The translations under genes were made by a program, and so were the position numbers. The notes beneath the pieces were generated by a model, which was not told the origin of the DNA, ran no database searches, and was given only the letters and a program-made list of their open reading frames with translations. Below are positions 41,621 to 47,123 of a stretch of DNA of 47,123 bases, one piece after another. The first letter of the stretch is position 1; the number at the start of each line of letters is the position of its first letter. Location: NCBI RefSeq assembly GCF_000372465.1, contig NZ_AQUZ01000065.1, forward strand, positions 1 to 47,123, read 5' to 3'. Source of the stretch: Kribbella catacumbae DSM 19601. GTDB lineage: Bacteria > Actinomycetota > Actinomycetes > Propionibacteriales > Kribbellaceae.

Positions 41621-42343
41621 TCAGTCGATACTGACTTCGGTGAAGAAGCCGTAGTTGCCCGGTCCTACCGACCTGTCGAGGGTGCGCATCACGCGGGTGG
41701 GGTTGTCGTAGGGCCCTTGCTGGAAGTACGGCTTACCGCGCAGTCCGAATCGGATCTGGCTGGGCGGCTGCCATGCGCCGAGGTGAGGTTTGGCGAGATA
41801 GAAATCCGGATCAGGGTCGAAGCCCAGGCCTTGGGCATACTCGACAGCGCCGAGCACCACGTTCTGGGCGAGTTCGATCGGGGCTGGTAGCGGCTCCCTG
41901 TCGTACGCACTGAAGAAGTGGGCGAGATATCCGGTGAGATCGCGTCGGTCCATCATGTGTGGGGGAATCGCGTTCTTGACACCCTGGCAGTAGGTGTCCA
42001 CCAGGTATCCGCAGACGCTGACCTCGTCGTCGCTGTGCTCGCGCACGACTGCAACGCTGGGAAGACCGGCGCCCATGGCCTGAGGAGGCAGATCGTCGTC
42101 GTCGATCCAGTCCGGCGGTCTGTTCTCGATGGACAGTCCGTTGCTCCACTGCCGGGTGATCCAGCAACCGACGAGTCGCTTCTCGACGGTGGTCATGGCG
42201 CGTTCCATCCGTGGACCCGCGCCGCTGTGTACCAGCTCTACGGCCTTGGATCGTGGGATGCCCAACGTGCGGGCGATCTGTTTGGGTGTGCTGCCGGCCG
42301 CTCGCAGGGCATGCACGTGCGACCTCAGTTCCTCGCTGTCCAC
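41621..42343 (-). CDS. HTH protein of the SEC-C-associated type
   Basis: A 240-residue protein. The N-terminus (MDSEELRSHVHALRAAGST, PKQIARTLGIPRSKAVELVH) is a homeodomain-like HTH. The rest contains VSVCGYLVDTYCQGVKNAI and YLAHFFSAYDREPLPAPIEL, a domain that occurs with SEC-C proteins in Actinobacteria; its biochemical role is unknown. The gene is convergent with the DUF1841 gene and follows the pRiA4b ORF-3-like gene by 105 bases on the same strand. Confidence 0.7.
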   Translation of the reverse strand: MDSEELRSHVHALRAAGSTPKQIARTLGIPRSKAVELVHSGAGPRMERAMTTVEKRLVGCWITRQWSNGLSIENRPPDWIDDDDLPPQAMGAGLPSVAVVREHSDDEVSVCGYLVDTYCQGVKNAIPPHMMDRRDLTGYLAHFFSAYDREPLPAPIELAQNVVLGAVEYAQGLGFDPDPDFYLAKPHLGAWQPPSQIRFGLRGKPYFQQGPYDNPTRVMRTLDRSVGPGNYGFFTEVSID

Positions 42344-42448
42344 AGCACCATCGTTCCCGCAGTACCGTGACTACGTCAAAACGCCGCCGCGTTAGCGGCA
42401 GGACGAGTCGGGTCTCAGAGGCTGCGACTGGTACGCCGGTACGTCGGC

Positions 42449-44011
42449 CTACGCCAGGCCGCGCCGGGCGCGAAGGGCGGCCCTGGCGAACGTGACGCCT
42501 TGCGATGTGGGTTTGCCGGACCTGCGGTGGATGCCTGGCTCATCGATGTAGGCACCGAGGCGATGCAGGACGGTACTGGTGTCCCAGGTCGCCTGGCTGG
42601 CCATCGATGGTGTCATTGGTGTTCCGTCCATGCCCATCCAGCCGATCGCCGCGAGGACGTCCGCAATCGTCCTGCTCGCATTGTCGGTGGATCGTGCGGC
42701 GAGAGTGGCCAGGAGGATGAGGCCGGCTTGGGTTTCGCAGGCGTCCCTGGACTTTGGTGGCATCTGTTCGGCGAGATGCCACCACAGTGCGAGCGGATCA
42801 TTGCGGACGGCACTTCCGCGCTTGGTGAGTACGAGTGTTCCGCGGTGCTTGCGCAGCAAACCCATCGCCTGTGCTGATTCTCGCAGGTGCAATACAGGCA
42901 TGGTTTGGATCTCGCGATTGCCCTTGCCGATCCATTCTTCGCCCAGTCCGAGGTCGGCCATCGCAGCTTCCACGTGGACGGGCGGCAAGTAGCCGGCCCC
43001 GGTCAACTTGATGCCGTCGTCCCCGACACGATCCAGCAGCCAGCTGTACGGCGAGACCATCCGGGTCGCGGTGTCGGCGTCGATGTCGATGTCGGCGTCC
43101 AGGTCCGCGTCTTCGATCAGCTTCTGGAACAGGTCTCTCTCGGCTTTGAAGCGAATCGCGTCCGTGAGCTCGCCGAGCGGCCCGGGGAGCCCGAGCGGTT
43201 CGAGGAGCTCCGGTCGGCGGTTTCTGGGATCTGCCAGGTTCTCGTTGATCCACTCCAGGTCGAACGGGGTGGGAGCGTAATCCCCGGGGTCGGCGTCCTC
43301 GCCGTACCGGTCGGCATATTCGTGGAACGCCTCCGCATGCTCAGGATGGCGTGTATCGAGTGCGGCGGAAATCAACTCATAGCCACCTACCCCGCCACAG
43401 TCCTCGCTCGGGCCAGGACGGCGGCCGTCGATGCAGACAGCTTTGGGAGCGGAATCGTCCCGAGGCTGCTCGGCCTCGAGCTTGATGACGTGCATCCAGT
43501 CGTCGCCGAAGTCGTACAGGTAGAAGAGTTTGTCTCCCGACTTCGCGAGGACCTCGTCGAGGCGTACATCCTGTTCCGGTATGCCGATCGCACCCTCGTC
43601 CACTTGGAACGGACAGAGGTAGTGCTCGGCGGAGCGGTGATAGTAGTCCTTGCCCGAGGCGAACTCGTGGAGGTGGCTGTCAGTCCAGCCGAACGCGGTC
43701 TGGAGAATTACGTGGACCTCATCCAGGAACAGGTCGGAGGCGAGCTCCAATCGCCGCCAAACCGGCGGGCTTGTCTCCGCGAGATCGACACGCACCTGGT
43801 AGGTGGTCACCTTCTTACGGCGGGCTCGCCGACTCGACGGTGGTGGCGTCCGGCCGAACGGATCCGACCCGGGCATCCCGAACGAACCCAGTTGTGCGCC
43901 AAGAAGCTGCGGAATCAGCTTGCCGAGTTCGTTCGCGTTCAGGCCGGGCCCGAGCTGCTTCAACAGTTCCTGCTCGGCCGAAGACAGATGCGGATTGGGT
44001 TTGCGCGCCAT
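42449..44011 (-). CDS. Plasmid pRiA4b ORF-3 family protein
   Basis: A 520-residue protein. Residues about 65-250 form the pRiA4b ORF-3 domain (TYQVRVDLAETSPPVWRRLE, VILQTAFGWTDSHLHEF, LFYLYDFGDDWMHVIKLE, PPEDCGG-like segment GPSEDCGGVGGY). This domain occurs as a passenger of some transposons and as a free protein; function unknown. The C-terminal half is helical with no recognised domain. ATG 44009-44011 gives the MARKPNP start. The IS-related history of the family fits the mobile surroundings. Confidence 0.85.
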   Translation of the reverse strand: MARKPNPHLSSAEQELLKQLGPGLNANELGKLIPQLLGAQLGSFGMPGSDPFGRTPPPSSRRARRKKVTTYQVRVDLAETSPPVWRRLELASDLFLDEVHVILQTAFGWTDSHLHEFASGKDYYHRSAEHYLCPFQVDEGAIGIPEQDVRLDEVLAKSGDKLFYLYDFGDDWMHVIKLEAEQPRDDSAPKAVCIDGRRPGPSEDCGGVGGYELISAALDTRHPEHAEAFHEYADRYGEDADPGDYAPTPFDLEWINENLADPRNRRPELLEPLGLPGPLGELTDAIRFKAERDLFQKLIEDADLDADIDIDADTATRMVSPYSWLLDRVGDDGIKLTGAGYLPPVHVEAAMADLGLGEEWIGKGNREIQTMPVLHLRESAQAMGLLRKHRGTLVLTKRGSAVRNDPLALWWHLAEQMPPKSRDACETQAGLILLATLAARSTDNASRTIADVLAAIGWMGMDGTPMTPSMASQATWDTSTVLHRLGAYIDEPGIHRRSGKPTSQGVTFARAALRARRGLA

Positions 44012-44092
44012 GCGAGCAAGGCTATCCAACGCCCGCCCTGAGCAAACTGCGCCACCGGCGGTACGGCGTACAGGCGGAGCCGTTGTTGCAGC

Positions 44093-45025
44093 TTAAGCGC
44101 GAGTCACGGCGTTCCGGTTGGGCTCAGGATGGACTTGACCGTTGGAGCCGGCGCTGGTGGGAAGTAGGCCAATCAGGGCGTCGGCGGCTAGGGAGGCTGC
44201 GGAGCCGGTCGGGATGGCTACTGAGACCTGCCACGGGTCTGCCGACTGTGGGGCTAGGGGGACGGTGACGTGGTCGCCTCGCTTGGCGGCAATGCGTTCG
44301 GGGACCAGGGCGACGCCCAGGTTGTGGCTGACGAGGGCCAGGAGGGTGTGGACGTCATTGACCTCGATGGTGACGGGGTGGGCAACGCCGGCCGTCGCGA
44401 AGGCCTGGTCGGAGATGGCTCGGGCGCCCCAGGTGGGATCGAAGTCCACGAAGGCCTCGCCTGCCAGGTCAGGGAGCGAGACTGAATTGGCCGCAGCCAG
44501 ACGGTGTTCGGCGGAACAGACCATGACCATCGATTCCTTCGAAAGCGGACGGAGATCCAGGCCGTCGATGGGGTGGCCGGCTGTGGCTACGAAGGCGAGG
44601 TCGAGGCGGCCGGAGGCTAGTTCGTCGAGCATGGGGGTGGAGCCGCCCTGGCGTACCTCGATTTCGACGCCTGGGTAGGACGAGCGGAACTTGGCCAGGA
44701 GCGCCGGTACGTCGACTACGCCGAGGCACTGTTCCAGGCCGACCGACAGGTGGCCGCGGAGGAGGCCCTGTACTGCGGCGACCGCGTCCTTGGCTGCTTC
44801 GGCGGCGGCTAGGGTGCGGCGGCCTTCGCAGAGGAGGGCTCGGCCTGCCTCGGTTAGTTCGACGCTGCGGGTGTTGCGGACGAAGAGGGAGGCGTGGAGC
44901 TCGCGCTCTAGGGCGCGGATCGAGGCGGAGAGGCCGGACTGGGAGATCGACATCGCCTCCGCGGCGCGGGTGAAGTGCTTCTGTTCGGCGACGGCGACGA
45001 AGTGCTCGAGATGCCTCAGCTCCAT
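44093..45025 (-). CDS. LysR-family transcriptional regulator
   Basis: A 310-residue LTTR. The N-terminal HTH reads LRHLEHFVAVAEQKHFTRAA and SISQSGLSASIRALERELHA; the periplasmic-binding-like effector domain runs from about residue 90 (LSVGLEQCLGVVDVPALLAK) to about 300. It controls a promoter in response to a small ligand. A TATACT box is just upstream of ATG 45023-45025. The usual divergent target would be the SEC-C gene at 45159, which is not a typical metabolic gene, so the true target may be elsewhere. Confidence 0.9.
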   Translation of the reverse strand: MELRHLEHFVAVAEQKHFTRAAEAMSISQSGLSASIRALERELHASLFVRNTRSVELTEAGRALLCEGRRTLAAAEAAKDAVAAVQGLLRGHLSVGLEQCLGVVDVPALLAKFRSSYPGVEIEVRQGGSTPMLDELASGRLDLAFVATAGHPIDGLDLRPLSKESMVMVCSAEHRLAAANSVSLPDLAGEAFVDFDPTWGARAISDQAFATAGVAHPVTIEVNDVHTLLALVSHNLGVALVPERIAAKRGDHVTVPLAPQSADPWQVSVAIPTGSAASLAADALIGLLPTSAGSNGQVHPEPNRNAVTRA

Positions 45026-45158
45026 GACTCAGAAGTATAGGTTATCGATTTCCCGGGATTCTTCGGTCTCAGATGTTACTGTGCGCGATCGAGGCGGGTT
45101 GTCCACAGCTTCAAAGAAGCCCACGGCCGAACGAGCCGAAGTCCATATTTTCTCTGGC

Positions 45159-46043
45159 ATGAAGGACTCCACAGCGGACGAGCTCCGCGCCTGCCTGTCC
45201 GCCATGACTGTCGATCGATCGGAGGACCTGCTGGAGAGCGCCCAGGACTACGTCTACTGCGGACAGCCTGACCATGCTGTCGAGATCTGGGAGCAACTCA
45301 TCGCTGAGGGTGGTGAGGACGCCGACCAGGCTCATCTCGACTATGCCGAGCATCTGTTCGATGAGCATGAGGATGATGAGGCCTATACAGAGCTGGGCGC
45401 CGTGCTGTCAGCTGGACACTTCAGCGCTCGGTGGCTGCGCGCAGTTGACATGGTGGAGGACCATAAGCCGGCAATGGCACTCTGCCTGTATCTGCTGGCG
45501 ATCGAAACCATCACAGCCGAGGAGCTCCGAAACCCCGCACGAGCCCGCCGCTACCTTCAGCTGGTGGCCGCTCGCCGCAGGCTGAAATGGGAACTTGGCA
45601 TCCCTCTCTCCGATGTCGATCTGCACAGCGGGATCGGCGACTCCGAAAGCCGAGTCAAGTGTTGGGAACTGCTCAGGCTCACAACGGAGGTCCAGGCGGT
45701 CGACGGGCAACTTCGCTTCTGGGATCGCGGAGCGCTAGCGGCGCTGAGCCAGACATGGGGACGTCATACATTCCCGGAGCGGCCCGACGCCTACTACCTC
45801 GAAATCAAGGCCGTACTTCAAGCCCGCGGCGGAGGGCGGGCGGGCGCGACCCGGATGAGCATGGCCGACTGGAAGCGGCTCGCAGGTCTCGCCCGCGACG
45901 CCAGGCATCTCGACGATCTCCCGGCCATCGTCAACCGGTACGACGGGGGCACGACGGTCGAATGGCCGCCGGGGCGTAATCAGGGGTGTTGGTGTGGATC
46001 TGGGATCAAGTACAAGAAGTGCTGTGGGTGGCCGCCTAGTTGA
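45159..46043 (+). CDS. SEC-C motif protein with TPR-like helices
   Basis: A 294-residue protein. Residues about 15-125 are TPR-like helices (HAVEIWEQLIAEGGEDADQA, AEHLFDEHEDDEAYTELGAV), the middle has ARRRLKWELGIP, and the C-terminus carries the SEC-C zinc motif GCWCGSGIKYKKCC. SEC-C domains in SecA bind SecB and ribosomes; stand-alone proteins with this motif are poorly studied. ATG 45159 is tentative because the ribosome-binding site is weak; an in-frame GTG is at 45081. It is paralogous to the TPR gene at 39519. Confidence 0.85.
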   Translation: MKDSTADELRACLSAMTVDRSEDLLESAQDYVYCGQPDHAVEIWEQLIAEGGEDADQAHLDYAEHLFDEHEDDEAYTELGAVLSAGHFSARWLRAVDMVEDHKPAMALCLYLLAIETITAEELRNPARARRYLQLVAARRRLKWELGIPLSDVDLHSGIGDSESRVKCWELLRLTTEVQAVDGQLRFWDRGALAALSQTWGRHTFPERPDAYYLEIKAVLQARGGGRAGATRMSMADWKRLAGLARDARHLDDLPAIVNRYDGGTTVEWPPGRNQGCWCGSGIKYKKCCGWPPS

Positions 46044-46084
46044 TGATGCGGGGATTTCGGGTCTGCCGTCGGTAGGGTGTGGCT

Positions 46085-46492
46085 ATGTCTGATGAGTACC
46101 GCGTTGAGGTTGAGTTGGATGACGCTAAGCATGGGTTGTCGTTCTGGGAGCGGTTGCGGGCTCTTGATGTGGATGACGACGCGCGGAAGCGGCTCGGGGG
46201 TCAGGTGACTGTTACGCGGGACGGGTCGCGGATGCTGATCTATGCGAACACCGAGGCGGATGCTCGTGAGGCTGAGAGGACTGTGCGGGAGGTCATCTCG
46301 GCGGATGAGCTGAGCGCTACCTACACGCTTACCCGGTGGAGTCACGCCCAGCAGGAGTGGGTCGATCCGAGCACTCCGGAGGACGAGGCCGGAGCGCCGG
46401 AGCCGAGCTATGAGGGTGTCGAGACGCCGGACCCGCGGTACGTCGTACTGCAGGCCTACAAGCCGGAGTTCCTGCGCGACCTCGGGCTCTAG
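46085..46492 (+). CDS. Conserved hypothetical protein
   Basis: A 135-residue protein. SDEYRVEVELDDAKHGLSFW, then VTVTRDGSRMLIYANTEADA and REAERTVREVISADELSATY suggest a small ferredoxin-like alpha-beta fold with a C-terminal acidic linker and a final LQAYKPEFLRDLGL. I do not recognise a characterised family. ATG 46085 is preceded by a weak site. A short inverted repeat AGCCC/GGGCT (46495-46512) follows its stop and may help termination. Confidence 0.65.
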   Translation: MSDEYRVEVELDDAKHGLSFWERLRALDVDDDARKRLGGQVTVTRDGSRMLIYANTEADAREAERTVREVISADELSATYTLTRWSHAQQEWVDPSTPEDEAGAPEPSYEGVETPDPRYVVLQAYKPEFLRDLGL

Positions 46493-46678
46493 CCAGCCCT
46501 GAGTTTCGGGCTCCAGGCAGCTTCGAGGGATCTGTTTGCCAGTTCGGGAAGGTCCGGCGGCCGGGCTTGCCGGCTTCTGGCGTCCCGATCGACAGGACAT
46601 AGTGGTCGAATTCGGTTGTTGCGGCCGGCCGCTGAGCGTGGCCTGGCTAGCCCGAAGTTACGTCTGCTGTGACATGGC

Positions 46679-46703
46679 GAACCCCCTGCTGAGCAGGGGG
46701 TTC
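46679..46703 (-). terminator. Hairpin terminator downstream of the right-hand transposase
   Basis: GAACCCCCTG pairs with CAGGGGGTTC around a CTGAG loop, a ten-base perfect stem. It lies 26 bases past the transposase stop on the minus strand and could end its transcript or mark the element end. Confidence 0.65.
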
Positions 46704-46729
46704 GTGGTTTGTGCGGGTGGGGGTTCTGT

Positions 46730-47123
46730 CTACTTCAGGGTCAGCGGGATGACGGTGTTGAGGAGTTCGAAGGCGCGGCGTTGGGTGTTGGTGGGGATGG
46801 CCAGGGTGGGTACGACGGGTCCGTCGGGGCCGTATTGGATGTCGTTGCGGGTCAGGGTGGCCAGGTGGTCGAGCAGTGCACGGAACGACCTGACGGGTTG
46901 GCCGGTGTGGTCTTTTCGGCGGGAGGCCTTGCGGGTCGCGGCGTCGGAGCGTTGTGCGGGGGCGACGGGGTCGGTGGGTGTGGGTCGATCTTCGTCGGTG
47001 AATGTCAGCGGGGCCAGGGATCGGCGCAGGTGCCAGGTCAGGTAGGCGGCGAGCATGACGATGAGCACGTGGGCGCGGACCCGGTCTTCGAGGCGGTGGT
47101 AGATCGGGCGCAGGTCGAGGTCG
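46730..47123 (-). CDS. IS1634/IS4-type transposase, C-terminal fragment cut by the window edge
   Basis: About 130 residues of the C-terminus are present; the gene continues past base 47123. The frame starts DLRPIYHRLEDRVRAHVLIV and MLAAYLTWHLRRSLAPLTF, the characteristic end of DDE transposases of the IS1634/IS4 type (IYHR..RV.AH), and ends NTQRRAFELLNTVIPLTLK. The catalytic DDE residues are only partly present. The gene supports a mobile right-hand border to the region. Confidence 0.85.
   Translation of the reverse strand, partial: DLDLRPIYHRLEDRVRAHVLIVMLAAYLTWHLRRSLAPLTFTDEDRPTPTDPVAPAQRSDAATRKASRRKDHTGQPVRSFRALLDHLATLTRNDIQYGPDGPVVPTLAIPTNTQRRAFELLNTVIPLTLK

Noticed and set aside
1..47123. 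Apparent abundance of GTAC in contexts such as GCAGTAC.
   Set aside because: Rough counts in 4.4-8.5 kb and 26.7-30.8 kb were similar, so it is a general codon-use habit and not a mark of the island.

Overview
The window is high-GC DNA with actinobacterial features: very GC-rich third codon positions, many GTG and some TTG starts, ATGA/GTGA gene overlaps, TPR-type XRE regulators, WYL regulators, and EACC1 and SEC-C proteins. The gene style resembles Kribbella or a related Propionibacteriales genus, but I cannot fix the genus from sequence alone. No rRNA, tRNA or CRISPR array was seen. Both edges cut a transposase gene, an IS256-type gene on the left and an IS1634/IS4-type gene on the right, so this looks like an accessory region.

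Layout. 0-3.3 kb: IS256 fragment, a methyltransferase, a berberine-bridge-type flavoenzyme, a quinone-reductase relic and a flavodoxin-fold reductase. 3.3-8.5 kb: a lipoprotein hydrolase, two coupled membrane proteins, and a histidine kinase coupled to a NarL-type regulator that carries a proline/serine-rich N-terminal extension. 9.1-11.4 kb: a WYL repressor divergent from an epoxide hydrolase, with a likely operator inside the promoter. 11.4-15.7 kb: an EACC1 protein and a caspase-membrane-beta-propeller protein (a conflict/cell-death type module), with a divergent anchored exported protein. 15.7-17.4 kb: a flavoprotein, SDR and ABM operon. 17.5-19.6 kb: a toxin-antitoxin pair and a T4-beta-family protein.

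19.8-36.0 kb is the most striking part. Two homologous three-gene cassettes (an 86-residue helical protein, a DNA/RNA non-specific nuclease toxin and a YezG-like immunity protein) point outward and bracket about 13 kb. The enclosed island holds an HTH-SLOG/RibD-like reductase/deaminase operon, a MazG-like pyrophosphohydrolase, a DUF2075 ATPase with a nuclease-like N-terminus, relics of a second RibD-like reductase and of DUF429, an HNH endonuclease followed by a PLD-helicase-DUF3427 protein, a small protein made of two repeats, an APH-type kinase with an XRE-TPR regulator, and a divergent chain of four tiny overlapping genes.

36-47 kb: a YdcF-like protein and a hydrolase, a third frameshifted immunity gene, an aldo/keto reductase, several TPR/DUF1841/HTH/pRiA4b ORF-3/SEC-C proteins, a LysR regulator and the right-hand IS. 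The strongest candidates for poorly described biology are the EACC1-caspase-propeller pair, the SLOG-reductase-deaminase operon, the paired outward-facing nuclease cassettes and the microgene chain. All functional statements come from reading translations by eye; no database search was run.
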